This document shows, in pieces, positions 8,327 through 17,401 of a stretch of DNA of 60,355 nt (position 1 is the first letter of the stretch; each line of letters starts with the position of its first letter). Origin of the DNA: an uncultured Collinsella sp. (GTDB lineage Bacteria > Actinomycetota > Coriobacteriia > Coriobacteriales > Coriobacteriaceae); the NCBI GenBank assembly GCA_900767675.1, contig CAAFZX010000015.1, forward strand, positions 1-60,355. The letters are read 5' to 3'. The position numbers were made by a program, and so were the translations under genes. The notes below the pieces were generated by a model, which saw only the letters and a list, made by a program, of their open reading frames with translations, did not search any database and was not told the DNA's origin.

Positions 8327-11300
8327 ATGGACGCCATTAACGATTGGGAAAACCAAGCGCTCACCCACAGGAACCGCCTGGCACCCCATGCGTACTTTAT
8401 GGGTTACGAGACCGCCGACCTCGCTGCAACGTACAGCCGCGAGCTGTCGCGCGGGTTTGTCCAGCTGTCCGGCTCGTGGCAGTTCCGCCTCTTTGAGGGG
8501 CCTGCTGCCGTCTCTAACGAGGAGCTTTCCACGTACGAGCCCGAGTGGGATCACGTGGAGGTTCCGCACCTGTGGCAGGTGGATGGTTATGGCAACCTTG
8601 CCTACACCGACGAGGGTTTCCCGTTCCCGGTGGATCAGCCGTTCGTTCCCTCTGACGATCCCACGGGCGTGTACCAGCGCATCGTCAATCTTCCCGCCGT
8701 GCCTGCCGGCGCTCGCGAGATCATTCGCTTTGACGGCATCGAGAGCTATGGCGAGCTGTACGTCAACGGCAAGTTTATCGGCATGACCAAGGGCTCGCGC
8801 CTGTCTGCCGAGTTCGACGTGACCGACGCGCTTGTCGAGGGCGACAACCTGTTTGCGGTCAAGGTTCTGCAGTACAGCGATGGTAGCTATATCGAGGACC
8901 AAGACATGTGGTGGGCATCGGGCATCTTCCGCGATGTGTACCTTATGCAGCGTCCCGCCGCACACCTGGTCGACTTTAGGTTCCGCACGCACCGCGAGGG
9001 CGATGCCGCTCTGATTACGCTCGATACGGTGGCCGAGGGCGCTTCCCGCGTCGTGTTTGCGCTCAGCGATGGCGAGAACGTGGTGGCTACGGGCGAGTGC
9101 GTCGACGGCCATGTCGAGTGCAGCGTGACCGATGCCCACTTCTGGAATCCCGAGGACCCCTTCCTCTATGACCTTACGTTTGAGGTCTACGACGGTGACC
9201 AGGTCAGCGAGTACGTCCCGCATCGCCAGGGTCTTGCCGAGGTGACGGTCGAGGGCAATCATATCTACCTCAACGGCACTTACTTTAAGATGCATGGCGT
9301 CAACCGCCACGATCACGACGATCACAAGGGCCGCGCCGTGGGCCTCGATCGCATGCGCCGCGACCTGGAGCTCATGAAGCAGCACAACATCAACGCGGTG
9401 CGCACGTCCCATTACGCCAACGACCCGCGCTTTTACGAGCTGTGTGACGAGTATGGCATCATGCTGGTCGCCGAGACCGATATGGAGAGCCACGGCTTCG
9501 AGAATATCGGCAATATCGCCCTGGTCACTGACGACCCGGCATGGGAGCCGGCCTACGTCGACCGCATCGAGCGCCTGGTGATGCAGGAGCGCAACCACGC
9601 CTGCATCATTATGTGGTCGATGGGCAACGAGAGCGGCTATGGCTGCAACATCCGCGCGATGTACGCCAAGGCTCACGAGCTCGATGGTCGCCCGGTCCAT
9701 TACGAGGAGGACCGCAACGCCGATACCGTCGACGTCATTTCCACCATGTACTCCCGTGTGTCGCAGATGAACGACTTTGGCGAGCATCCGTTCCCCAAGC
9801 CGCGCATCAACTGCGAGTACGGTCACTCCATGGGCAATGGCCCCGGAGGCCTGTCCGAGTACCAGGAGGTCTTCGATCGCTGGGATTGCATCCAAGGCCA
9901 GTTTATCTGGGAATGGTGCGACCACGGTTTGGCTGCTGTGACCGAGGACGGCGTTGCCTACGATATGTATGGTGGCGACAACGGCGATTACCCCAACAAC
10001 AGCAACTTCTGCATCGATGGCATGGTGTTCCCCTGGCAGCAGCCGAGTCCGGGCCTCACTGAGTATGGCCAGGTCATCTGCCCGGTTCGCATGGCTTATG
10101 ACGCCGAGGCAGGCGAGCTGACCGTCACCAACAAGCGTTGGTTTACCACCCTCGAGGATGTCTGCCTGTCGGCCGAGACCCTGGTGGACGGCGACGTTGT
10201 GTGCCGCAAGACGCTCATGCCCGGTGCGGTTGCCCCCGGCGAGTCCGTCCAGCTGCCGCTGGTGATTCGCGAGGCCGCAGTGGGGGAGACCCTGCTGACC
10301 GTGCACGCCTACACCATGGCCGCTCACGTCTGGTGCGAGCCGATGTTCCAACTGGGTGCAAGCCAGTTTGCCATCGCCAACCATCCGGCGCCAGCCATCG
10401 CGGCTCCCACTCGTCCTGAGCTTACGGTCGAGGAGACCGAGCAGGAAATCCGCATTCACTCCCTCAACGGTGAGCTGACCTTCAGCAAGGTCAACGGTAC
10501 CGTGAGCGAGTGGAAGGCATCCGGCCGCGACGTCATGGCCTCTGGTCCCCAGGTTGGTTTTTGGCATCCGCTCGTCGATAACCATGCGCAGGAGTATGAC
10601 TCACTGTGGAAGGACAACTTCATCGATGTGATGCAGACGTCTACCCGCAAGGTTTCTTGGAGGCAGGACGGCAATGCGGTCGTCGTTACCGTGAGTCAGC
10701 GTATCGCTCCTCCTGTCCGCGCGTTCGGCATGCGCGTCGAGCTCGTCTACACCGTGCTTCCGAGCGGTCGTGTCGACCTCAAGGTTTCCGGCGAGCCCTA
10801 TGGCGATTACTCGGATATCATCCCGCGCATCGGCATCTCCTTCGAAGTCCCCGGTTGCGATCGTGCCGTCGAGTGGTATGGCCACGGCCCGGGCGAGAAC
10901 TATCCGGACTCGCTGCGCGCCAACCCGGTCGGTCATTACCGCACCACGGTCGACGATATGTTCACGCCCTACGTTATGCCTCAGGACTGCGCCAACCGCG
11001 AGGGTACCCGCTGGGTTGCTCTGCGCTCTAGCCATGGCGACGGCGTGCTGGTGACCCGTCCGGCTGACGCCGCCTCCAACCCGTTCTCATTCTCGGCATG
11101 GCCCTATAGCTGTGAGGCCATCGATAACGCCAAGCACGTCTACGACCTTGTCAAGGGCGATACGGTCACGGTCAACATCAACGACCAGTTGCTCGGCCTT
11201 GGCTCGAACTCTTGGGGTTCCGAGGTGCTCGATTCCTATCGCACCCGTTTTGAGAGCTTCAGCTTTGAGGTGTCCCTGCGACCGCTGACGTCTGCCGATC

Positions 11301-11335
11301 TGGCTCAGGCGCTGGCACCCATTAAGGAGGCATAA
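8327..11335 (+). CDS. ebgA: Beta-galactosidase, large subunit (GH2, LacZ/EbgA type)
   Basis: A 1002-residue glycoside hydrolase family 2 enzyme of LacZ length, with sugar-binding and Ig-like domains, a TIM barrel, and a C-terminal Bgal_small_N-type domain (residues about 730-990). The acid/base glutamate is in MGNESGYG (around residue 434) and the nucleophile in NCEYGHSMGNG (around 496). DQDMWWASGIFRDVYL is also typical. AAGGAG precedes the ATG. The small EbgC-like gene starts three bases after the stop, so the symbol follows the two-subunit EbgAC system. No signal peptide, so it acts on imported beta-galactosides such as lactose. Confidence 0.94.
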   Translation: MDAINDWENQALTHRNRLAPHAYFMGYETADLAATYSRELSRGFVQLSGSWQFRLFEGPAAVSNEELSTYEPEWDHVEVPHLWQVDGYGNLAYTDEGFPFPVDQPFVPSDDPTGVYQRIVNLPAVPAGAREIIRFDGIESYGELYVNGKFIGMTKGSRLSAEFDVTDALVEGDNLFAVKVLQYSDGSYIEDQDMWWASGIFRDVYLMQRPAAHLVDFRFRTHREGDAALITLDTVAEGASRVVFALSDGENVVATGECVDGHVECSVTDAHFWNPEDPFLYDLTFEVYDGDQVSEYVPHRQGLAEVTVEGNHIYLNGTYFKMHGVNRHDHDDHKGRAVGLDRMRRDLELMKQHNINAVRTSHYANDPRFYELCDEYGIMLVAETDMESHGFENIGNIALVTDDPAWEPAYVDRIERLVMQERNHACIIMWSMGNESGYGCNIRAMYAKAHELDGRPVHYEEDRNADTVDVISTMYSRVSQMNDFGEHPFPKPRINCEYGHSMGNGPGGLSEYQEVFDRWDCIQGQFIWEWCDHGLAAVTEDGVAYDMYGGDNGDYPNNSNFCIDGMVFPWQQPSPGLTEYGQVICPVRMAYDAEAGELTVTNKRWFTTLEDVCLSAETLVDGDVVCRKTLMPGAVAPGESVQLPLVIREAAVGETLLTVHAYTMAAHVWCEPMFQLGASQFAIANHPAPAIAAPTRPELTVEETEQEIRIHSLNGELTFSKVNGTVSEWKASGRDVMASGPQVGFWHPLVDNHAQEYDSLWKDNFIDVMQTSTRKVSWRQDGNAVVVTVSQRIAPPVRAFGMRVELVYTVLPSGRVDLKVSGEPYGDYSDIIPRIGISFEVPGCDRAVEWYGHGPGENYPDSLRANPVGHYRTTVDDMFTPYVMPQDCANREGTRWVALRSSHGDGVLVTRPADAASNPFSFSAWPYSCEAIDNAKHVYDLVKGDTVTVNINDQLLGLGSNSWGSEVLDSYRTRFESFSFEVSLRPLTSADLAQALAPIKEA

Positions 11336-11338
11336 GTC

Positions 11339-11794
11339 ATGCATGTCTTTAACTTGCGTGCCGATTTCGACGCCCAGATGAAGTCCGTCAAGAAGTGGAT
11401 GCGCACCGGCCAGGCGCTCGATGGCGTTGCCGACCTGCAGCACGACGTGGCGTACTCTATCGGCGACTCGCTGGTGTATTGGTGGGTCTATGCCCGCGAG
11501 GCCGCAACCGCCGACCTGGTCGGTCACCGTCGCTACCATGCCGTGCTCGCTCCGCTCGACGGCGAACTGACCGTCGAGGTTGCCCCCAAGGCAGGTCTCA
11601 CCTGCACCCGCGCTTACAGCGATATCGATGATCGCGAGCGCTTTGAGGGGGCGGGGGAGACCGTGACGATTCCCGCCGGCGGCGTTGCCGTCGTCGAGAT
11701 CGACGAGGCTTACCGTGTTATCGCCGAGGCTACGGATCCCCGCGTCGTGGTACTGCACGTGACGGTCGAAGGTTATTCCTTCCCCAACAAGTAG
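11339..11794 (+). CDS. ebgC: EbgC-like small subunit of beta-galactosidase (YhcH/YjgK/YiaL fold)
   Basis: A 151-residue cupin-like protein beginning MHVFNLRADFDAQ and ending HVTVEGYSFPNK, resembling EbgC, the subunit needed for full activity of the evolved beta-galactosidase in Escherichia coli. AAGGAGG lies in the last codons of ebgA, and the gap is only three bases, so translation is coupled. Assembly with the upstream enzyme is inferred from the family and this arrangement. Confidence 0.88.
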   Translation: MHVFNLRADFDAQMKSVKKWMRTGQALDGVADLQHDVAYSIGDSLVYWWVYAREAATADLVGHRRYHAVLAPLDGELTVEVAPKAGLTCTRAYSDIDDRERFEGAGETVTIPAGGVAVVEIDEAYRVIAEATDPRVVVLHVTVEGYSFPNK

Positions 11795-11827
11795 TATTCG
11801 TCCGTTTGGACGTTTGCTTCGCGCCGT

Positions 11828-11919
11828 TAAGGGGGATGGCTTTGTTGACTCCCTTTTCCCCATTCCCCTTAGCAGGTGCGCCGTCCGTGTTTGCACTTGC
11901 AGCTCGGACGGGTTTAGAT
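11828..11919 (+). promoter_or_regulatory. Intergenic hairpin and promoter before the APC permease
   Basis: An imperfect hairpin (AAGGGGGATGG near 11828 with CCATTCCCCTT near 11862-11872) probably ends ebgAC. A promoter follows: -35 TTGCAC (11891-11896), 17-base spacer, -10 TTAGAT (11914-11919). Confidence 0.5.
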
Positions 11920-11947
11920 GACATTTAATAGATGATTGGGAGGGCTT

Positions 11948-13411
11948 ATGAGCTCTGAAAAACGAGGAACGATCGGTTCGTTCGCTCTGCTGGGCATGAC
12001 GGTTGCCGCCGTGTTCGGTATCAAGAACATCATCAACAACAACGCGGCCATCGGCTTGGCAGCTGCGCCGTCGTTCTTCTTCGCCACGCTTTTGTACTTT
12101 GTCCCCTATACCCTGGTTACCGCCGAGTTCGTCGGCCTTAACAAGGACTCCGAGTCGGGTGTGTACGCATGGGTTAAGACCTCGATGGGCGGCCGCTGGG
12201 CGTTTCTGACGGCATTTAGCTACTGGTTCGTTAACCTGTTCTACTTTGCGTCCGTCCTGCCCAACGTCATCATCTACGCGAGCTACGTGTTCTTTGGTGC
12301 CAATGCCGAGCTTTCGCAGCTGTGGATCACCATTATCGAGATCGTCGTCTTTGCTATCGCCACGTGGGTTTCGACCAAGGGCGCTAAGTGGATCGGCTCT
12401 ATTTCCTCCTTCGGTTCGACCGCGGCTCTCGGCCTGACTGCCGTGTTCATCCTGCTGTCCCTGGCTGCTGCCTTTGGCGGCGTTGAGTTCGCTACGGCTC
12501 CCACGCCCGCCAACATGGCTCCCGACATGAGCAACTTCGCCACTATGTGGGGCTTCTTCGGTACGCTTGCCTGGATCATCCAGGGCGTTGGCGGCGCTGA
12601 GTCTGTCGGTGTGTTCCTTAACGACCTTAAGGGTGGCGTCAAGGCCTTCGTGCGCACCGTCGTTATCGCCGGCCTGACCATCGGCCTTCTGTATGCAGGC
12701 GCTTCGCTGCTGGTCAACCTGTTCATTCCCGAGGGCAGCGTTGCCATCTCCACCGGCATCTTCGACGTGTTCGGCGCTGTCTTTGCCCACTTTGGCATTC
12801 CCATGGAAGTGTCCACGCGCGTCATCGGCTTGATCCTTCTCGCCGCTACGCTGGGTTCCCTCATGATGTGGACCTCCGCTCCCATCAAGGTCTTCTTCAC
12901 CGAGATCCCCAAGGGCGTCTTTGGTAGCAAGATCGTCGAGCTCAACGAGCACGGCATTCCCGCCCGCGCTGCCTGGCTGCAGTTCGCCATCGTCGTCCCC
13001 ATCCTGATCATCCCTGCCCTGGGCTCTGGTAACCTCGACGACCTGCTCATGATCGTCACCAACATGACGGCTGCCACCGCTCTGCTCCCGCCGCTGCTGA
13101 TCCTGCTTGCCTACTTTATGCTGCGCAAGAACTTTGACGCTGCTCCCCGTGGCTTCCGCATGGGTTCGCGTACCTTTGGCCTGGCCATTGCTGCATTCCT
13201 GCTTGTGGTCTTCTGCTTCGTGCTTATTTGCGGCACCATTCCGCTCGATCAGCCTCTGTGGCTGACGCTGGTCTACAACGTTGGCGGCGTGGTTGTCTTC
13301 CTGGGCCTTGCCGTGATGTGGTACAACCGCTACATTAACCGCCTGCGCGAGACCGATCCCGAGGCCGCCGAGAACGAGCTTCGCCCCTCCGTCCTCGACA
13401 TGATGGAGTAG
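11948..13411 (+). CDS. APC superfamily amino acid permease/antiporter
   Basis: A 487-residue integral membrane protein with about 12 to 13 hydrophobic helices. The N-terminus (GSFALLGMTVAAVFGIKNI) and ESGVYAWVKTSMGG segment belong to the amino acid-polyamine-organocation superfamily, closest in look to the glutamate:GABA antiporter/YjeM group. The start at 11948 was chosen over 11936 because GGGAGGG sits directly before it and nothing suitable lies before the upstream codon. Substrate is not evident. It stands alone between ebgAC and a strong terminator. Confidence 0.85.
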   Translation: MSSEKRGTIGSFALLGMTVAAVFGIKNIINNNAAIGLAAAPSFFFATLLYFVPYTLVTAEFVGLNKDSESGVYAWVKTSMGGRWAFLTAFSYWFVNLFYFASVLPNVIIYASYVFFGANAELSQLWITIIEIVVFAIATWVSTKGAKWIGSISSFGSTAALGLTAVFILLSLAAAFGGVEFATAPTPANMAPDMSNFATMWGFFGTLAWIIQGVGGAESVGVFLNDLKGGVKAFVRTVVIAGLTIGLLYAGASLLVNLFIPEGSVAISTGIFDVFGAVFAHFGIPMEVSTRVIGLILLAATLGSLMMWTSAPIKVFFTEIPKGVFGSKIVELNEHGIPARAAWLQFAIVVPILIIPALGSGNLDDLLMIVTNMTAATALLPPLLILLAYFMLRKNFDAAPRGFRMGSRTFGLAIAAFLLVVFCFVLICGTIPLDQPLWLTLVYNVGGVVVFLGLAVMWYNRYINRLRETDPEAAENELRPSVLDMME

Positions 13412-13458
13412 CGGCTAGGATTAATCTACGGCTGTGGAATAAATCGATTCCCTTTCCT

Positions 13459-13488
13459 AAGGAGGGGCCTTATGAGGCCCCTCCTTTT
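13459..13488 (+). terminator. Terminator of the APC permease gene
   Basis: Twelve-base stem AAGGAGGGGCCT / AGGCCCCTCCTT with a four-base loop and a short T-run. Confidence 0.9.
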
Positions 13489-13512
13489 GTGTTTTAGGGC
13501 ATGGATTTTGGA

Positions 13513-13741
13513 CCCTGTGGGCAAAAAATGCCAAATATGAGTACTGTTGCAAAAGAAGTGTCATATTTTTTGGCCAATTCTGAGCGAAAATGGGCCCAAA
13601 ATCAATTTATCTAACCCCCTGTAAAGGGCGTTTGGCGGCTTTCAACCTCTTCGAATCACTCAAAGTAGGCAATTTGCTCTCGATTTTGCTGCTACTAAAT
13701 TGGTGACAGTACTCATATTTGCCACTTTTTGCCCACGGGGT
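13513..13741. repeat. Non-coding element with ~35-bp terminal inverted repeats
   Basis: The left end 13513-13547 and the right end 13707-13741 are near-perfect inverted copies (shared words GTGGGCAAAAA, AAATATGAGTACTGT). About 160 bases between them hold no ORF. The layout resembles a MITE or a large intergenic repeat. The remaining bases of the 13412-13833 gap show nothing else. Confidence 0.75.
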
Positions 13742-13833
13742 ATCCGGAGGGGCCCTCGGCAGGCATCTAACGCTACAATAGCTACCACGTGGCTGGGTTT
13801 GCCGGCCGAATGTGCGATGTCGTGGGAGGGGAC

Positions 13834-14082
13834 ATGGTCGAGTTTACAAAGACGATTAAAGATCCGTTGGGATTGCATGCCCGCCCGGTTGCGTTGCTCT
13901 ATGACATTATCGCCAGGCATCGTAGCGACGTGTCAGTCAGCATCGGTGACCGCCATACCGACGGTCGCGACGTTATAGGGCTCATGGCACTTTGCGGCGA
14001 ATGTGGCGAAGACGTCGTGTTCCGCGTTTCGGGCGTGGATGAGGCCTCCTGCGTCACATCGATCAGAAATCTCTCGCTCTAA
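13834..14082 (+). CDS. HPr-family phosphocarrier protein with Asp at position 46
   Basis: An 82-residue PTS HPr-like protein. The phospho-accepting His15 is in GLHARPV. Position 46, the regulatory serine in Gram-positive HPr, is aspartate here (GRDVIGLM), which may mimic a permanently phosphorylated state or place it in the Crh/FPr-like side branch. The start at 13834 has GGGAGGGG in front; an upstream in-frame codon would add 15 unlike residues. It lies alone, with no ptsI next to it. It may serve regulation rather than bulk sugar transport. Confidence 0.85.
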   Translation: MVEFTKTIKDPLGLHARPVALLYDIIARHRSDVSVSIGDRHTDGRDVIGLMALCGECGEDVVFRVSGVDEASCVTSIRNLSL

Positions 14083-14091
14083 GCATGATAG

Positions 14092-14127
14092 GGCGCGGTA
14101 AAGGATGGTCCTTTGCCGCGCCTTTTT
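14092..14127 (+). terminator. Terminator of the HPr-like gene
   Basis: Stem GGCGCGG-AAAGGA / TCCTTT-CCGCGCC followed by TTTTT. Confidence 0.9.
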
Positions 14128-14173
14128 GTTTCGTATAGGAAACTTTTTCGAAATCTGAATGGGGACCCTTTCC

Positions 14174-14229
14174 AAAAAGTTAACCACGTGCTAGTTTACT
14201 ATAGCGAACATAGACGTGGTTAACTTTTT
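14174..14229. promoter_or_regulatory. 16-bp inverted repeat upstream of feoA
   Basis: Perfect arms AAAAAGTTAACCACGT (14174-14189) and its complement (14214-14229) flank an AT-rich segment with a TACTATAG -10-like sequence. It lies 41 bases before the first feoA. It could be an iron-regulator operator or a leader hairpin; the arms share AGTTA with the DtxR-like site before feoB. Confidence 0.5.
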
Positions 14230-14270
14230 ACGCGTCGATGTTGAGGACGAACTGACGTTAGGAGCAACTC

Positions 14271-14513
14271 ATGTCTTGCGGACCGCAGATGCCGGCCATG
14301 CCGCTTTCGATGGTAAAAGCGGGCGAAACCGTGCGCGTGTCTCGTGTAAAGGGCAATGAGGACATGAAACACCACCTCAAGGACCTCGGCTTTGTCGAGG
14401 GCAACGAAATCCACGTGGTGAGCTCGAGTGGCGCCAATATCATCGTCACGGTGCTGGGCGCACGCTTTGGCATCGATTCCAAGGTTGCCATGCACATCAT
14501 GACTGTCGGTTAG
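14271..14513 (+). CDS. feoA: FeoA domain protein (first copy)
   Basis: An 80-residue SH3-like FeoA protein, an accessory of the FeoB ferrous-iron transporter. It has the typical ETVRVSRVKGNEDMKHHLKDLGF ... GNEIHVV arrangement (basic LKDLGFVEGNEI core). AGGAGC lies before the ATG. It is the first gene of a feoA-feoA-feoB-(Cys-rich protein) series. Two separate FeoA proteins before FeoB are common in Clostridia and Coriobacteriia. Confidence 0.9.
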   Translation: MSCGPQMPAMPLSMVKAGETVRVSRVKGNEDMKHHLKDLGFVEGNEIHVVSSSGANIIVTVLGARFGIDSKVAMHIMTVG

Positions 14514-14553
14514 TCGACGGCATTTCTGTACGCACTGAAAGGGGGACAAGTAA

Positions 14554-14775
14554 ATGAAGACGTTGGGTGACGTTAAGGTGGGCGAGAGCTCCACCATCGT
14601 CAAGCTTCACGGTGAGGGTGCGCTTCGCCGCCACCTTATGGACCTGGGGCTCATCAAGGGCACTTCGTTCAAGGTCGTGAAGGTTGCGCCGCTCGGTGAT
14701 CCGGTCGAGATCAACGTGCGCGGCTACGAGCTTTCCATCCGCAAGGAGGAGGCCGCCGTCGTCGAGGTCCAGTAA
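14554..14775 (+). CDS. feoA: FeoA domain protein (second copy)
   Basis: A 73-residue FeoA protein with GALRRHLMDLGLIKGTSFKV and a C-terminal YELSIRKEEAAVVEV strand. AAAGGGGG precedes the ATG. It is 40 bases after the first copy and differs clearly from it, so the two are paralogues rather than a recent duplication. A DtxR-like palindrome and a small hairpin separate it from feoB. Confidence 0.92.
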   Translation: MKTLGDVKVGESSTIVKLHGEGALRRHLMDLGLIKGTSFKVVKVAPLGDPVEINVRGYELSIRKEEAAVVEVQ

Positions 14776-14801
14776 GGACTCGCGGCGCATATTTCTGCAG
14801 A

Positions 14802-14878
14802 TAAAGTTAGGTTTTTCTAACTTAATGCAGCAACTTTAAAGCACATTATCCAGCCTGCGCGGAGAAAGCAGCGCAGGC
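14802..14878 (+). promoter_or_regulatory. DtxR/IdeR-like palindrome and leader hairpin before feoB
   Basis: AAGTTAG (14804-14810) and CTAACTT (14817-14823) form a palindrome of the TTAGGTTAG...CTAACCTAA type bound by DtxR/IdeR iron repressors. A hairpin GCCTGCGC / GCGCAGGC (14853-14878) follows, just before the feoB ribosome site. This suggests an iron-controlled internal promoter for feoB. Confidence 0.6.
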
Positions 14879-14898
14879 ACACAAGGAAGAAGGATTGA

Positions 14899-17226
14899 AT
14901 GGCGGATTCTCAGATCCATGTCGCGCTGGCGGGTAACCCCAACTGCGGCAAGACCACGCTTTTCAACCTGATCACCGGCGCCAACGGCTACGTTGGCAAC
15001 TGGCCCGGCGTCACGGTTGAGAAAAAGGAGGCCAAGCTCCTAAGCGACAAGAACGTTACCATTACGGACCTCCCCGGTATCTACTCGCTTTCCCCCTACA
15101 GCCCCGAGGAGCAATGCTCGCGCGATTACCTCATGAGCGGCGAGCCCGATGTTGTCGTCCAGGTTGTCGATGCCACCAACCTCGAGCGCAACCTGTACTT
15201 GGCGCTTCAGGTCATCGAGACCGGCCTGCCCGTGGTCGTTGCCCTCAACATGGCCGACTTGGTCGAGAAGAACGGCGACAAGATCGATACGGACAAGCTT
15301 TCCAAGAAGCTCGGTTGTCCGGTCATGATGATCTCGGCTCTTAAGAACAAGGGCATCAAGGAGCTGTTCGAGCAGGTCAAGAAGTCTGCTGCTTCCAAGG
15401 GCCAGGTGCCGGAGCATAAGTTCGATTCCTCCATCGAGGACGTTCTGGACCACATCGAGAACAACCTGCCGGCGAGCGTTCCCGCCAACAAGCGCCGCTA
15501 CTACGCCGTCAAGCTGTTCGAGCGCGATGCGGACGCCTGCAAGCTTATTAACCTCACCAAGGAGAAGGCTGCTCGCGTGGAGCAGCTGGTCGCCCAGTGT
15601 GAGCAGGATTGCGACGACGATGCCGAGTCCATCATCACCGGCGAGCGCTATGGCGTGATCGCCCACATCATTGACGAGTGCCTCACCAAGGCTCCTGCGA
15701 AGATGAGCACCTCCGAGAAGATCGACCGCGTGGTTACCAACCGTATCCTGGGCCTGCCGATCTTTGTGGTCATCATGTTCTGTGTGTACTACATCGCCGT
15801 TTCTACCTTGGGCGGTACGGTGACCGACTTCACCAACGACCAGCTCTTCGGTACCGACGGTTGGTACGTGCTCGGCCAGGGCCGCGACGCCTATGACGCG
15901 GCTGTCGAGGCTGCGGGCGACAATGCCGACTCGGTCGATCCGGCGCAGTACGGCCCCTATGTCCCGGGTATCACCACTGTGGTGCACGACGCCCTTGTGG
16001 CGGGCGGTACCGAGGACGGTGGCCTGGTCGATTCGCTCGTCTGTGACGGTATCGTCGGCGGCCTGGGCGCCATCTTCGGCTTTGTGCCGCAGATGTTCCT
16101 GCTTTTTGTGATGCTGTCCTTCCTGGAGGACTGCGGCTACATGGCCCGCGTTGCCTTCATCATGGACCGCGTGTTCCGCCGCTTTGGCCTGTCCGGTAAG
16201 TCGTTCATCCCCATGCTCGTGTCTTCGGGCTGCGGCGTCCCCGGCGTCATGGCTACCAAGACCATCGAGAACGAGAAGGACCGCCGCATGACGGTCATGA
16301 CTACCACGTTCATCCCCTGCGGCGCTAAGCTGCCGATCATCGCCCTGCTCATGGGTTCCATCATCGGCGATTCTTCCACCACCGCGGCGTGGATCAGCCC
16401 GCTCTTCTACTTCCTGGGCGTCTTTGCCGTCATCGCTTCGGGCCTCATGCTCAAGAAGACCAAGCTCTTCGCCGGTCGCCCGACGCCGTTCGTTATGGAG
16501 CTTCCCGCCTACCACTTCCCGGCGATCCGCTCTTGGGCGCTGCACGTGTGGGAGCGCTGCTGGGCCTTTATCAAGAAGGCCGGCACGGTCATCTTCGCGT
16601 CCACTGTCGTGGTTTGGTTCCTGTCCAACTTTGGTAGCTACAACGGTTCCTTTGGCTTCCTGCCTGCGATGGACGGCATCCCCGAGGAGTTCATGGACTA
16701 CTCCGTGCTCGCCATGCTGGGCAACCTGGTCGCTTGGATCTTCGCCCCGCTCGGCTTTAGCACCTGGCAGGCAACCGCACTGACCGTCTCTGGCCTCGTC
16801 GCCAAGGAGAACGTCGTCGCCACCGCCGGCTCGCTGCTGTCCGTCGCCGACGCGGGCGAGACCGACCCGAGCCTGTGGACCGCGTTTGCCGGCATGTTCC
16901 CCACCATGGGCGCTTGCGTGGCCTTCGGCGCCTTCAACCTGCTGTGCGCTCCGTGCTTTGCCGCCATTGGCACCATCCGCAACCAGATGGACTCTGGCAA
17001 GTGGACCGCGATTGCCATCGGCTACGAGTGCGCCTTCGCTTGGGTGATCGGCCTGTTCATCAACCAGTTCTACAACCTGCTTGTCCTTGGGCAGTTTGGT
17101 ATCTGGACGGTTGTGGCCATTGTGCTGCTGGTTGCGATGCTCTTCCAGATTTTCCGACCCATGCCCAAGCATGCATGGACCGATGAGGACGAGACCAACA
17201 CTGCTTCCGCCGCAGTTTCCGCTTAA
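14899..17226 (+). CDS. feoB: Ferrous iron transporter FeoB
   Basis: A 775-residue inner-membrane Fe(II) transporter. The N-terminal G domain has G1 GNPNCGKTTLFN (from residue 11), G3 DLPGIYSLSPYSPEE and G4 NMADL. The helical spacer domain follows to about residue 275, then about eight to eleven membrane segments with Gate regions containing SSGCGVPG and FIPCGAKLP cysteines. AAGGAAGAAGG precedes the ATG. An Asp/Gly-rich periplasmic-type insertion of roughly 60 residues follows the first membrane helix. Confidence 0.96.
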   Translation: MADSQIHVALAGNPNCGKTTLFNLITGANGYVGNWPGVTVEKKEAKLLSDKNVTITDLPGIYSLSPYSPEEQCSRDYLMSGEPDVVVQVVDATNLERNLYLALQVIETGLPVVVALNMADLVEKNGDKIDTDKLSKKLGCPVMMISALKNKGIKELFEQVKKSAASKGQVPEHKFDSSIEDVLDHIENNLPASVPANKRRYYAVKLFERDADACKLINLTKEKAARVEQLVAQCEQDCDDDAESIITGERYGVIAHIIDECLTKAPAKMSTSEKIDRVVTNRILGLPIFVVIMFCVYYIAVSTLGGTVTDFTNDQLFGTDGWYVLGQGRDAYDAAVEAAGDNADSVDPAQYGPYVPGITTVVHDALVAGGTEDGGLVDSLVCDGIVGGLGAIFGFVPQMFLLFVMLSFLEDCGYMARVAFIMDRVFRRFGLSGKSFIPMLVSSGCGVPGVMATKTIENEKDRRMTVMTTTFIPCGAKLPIIALLMGSIIGDSSTTAAWISPLFYFLGVFAVIASGLMLKKTKLFAGRPTPFVMELPAYHFPAIRSWALHVWERCWAFIKKAGTVIFASTVVVWFLSNFGSYNGSFGFLPAMDGIPEEFMDYSVLAMLGNLVAWIFAPLGFSTWQATALTVSGLVAKENVVATAGSLLSVADAGETDPSLWTAFAGMFPTMGACVAFGAFNLLCAPCFAAIGTIRNQMDSGKWTAIAIGYECAFAWVIGLFINQFYNLLVLGQFGIWTVVAIVLLVAMLFQIFRPMPKHAWTDEDETNTASAAVSA

Positions 17227-17255
17227 GTCCGAATAAGGATTAACCCCTTTCCACG

Positions 17256-17288
17256 AGCCCGGGTGTCCCAGCGACACTCGGGCTTTTT
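17256..17288 (+). terminator. Terminator after feoB
   Basis: Stem AGCCCGGGTGTC / GACACTCGGGCT with five-base loop, followed by T-run. The Cys-rich gene downstream may therefore have its own promoter. Confidence 0.85.
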
Positions 17289-17401
17289 GGTGGGAGAGAT
17301 GTGGCGTTTCCGCAGATAAAACCGACCAAAACAAACCTGTCCCTTTTTGGTAGGTGGAGAATGGGGTAAAGTAAGTGGTGGTTAACTAGAGGAGGCTTGC
17401 T

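Noticed and set aside
8303..10585. Long minus-strand open frame opposite ebgA
   Set aside because: The plus strand encodes a full GH2 beta-galactosidase with catalytic motifs; the antisense frame shows no family.
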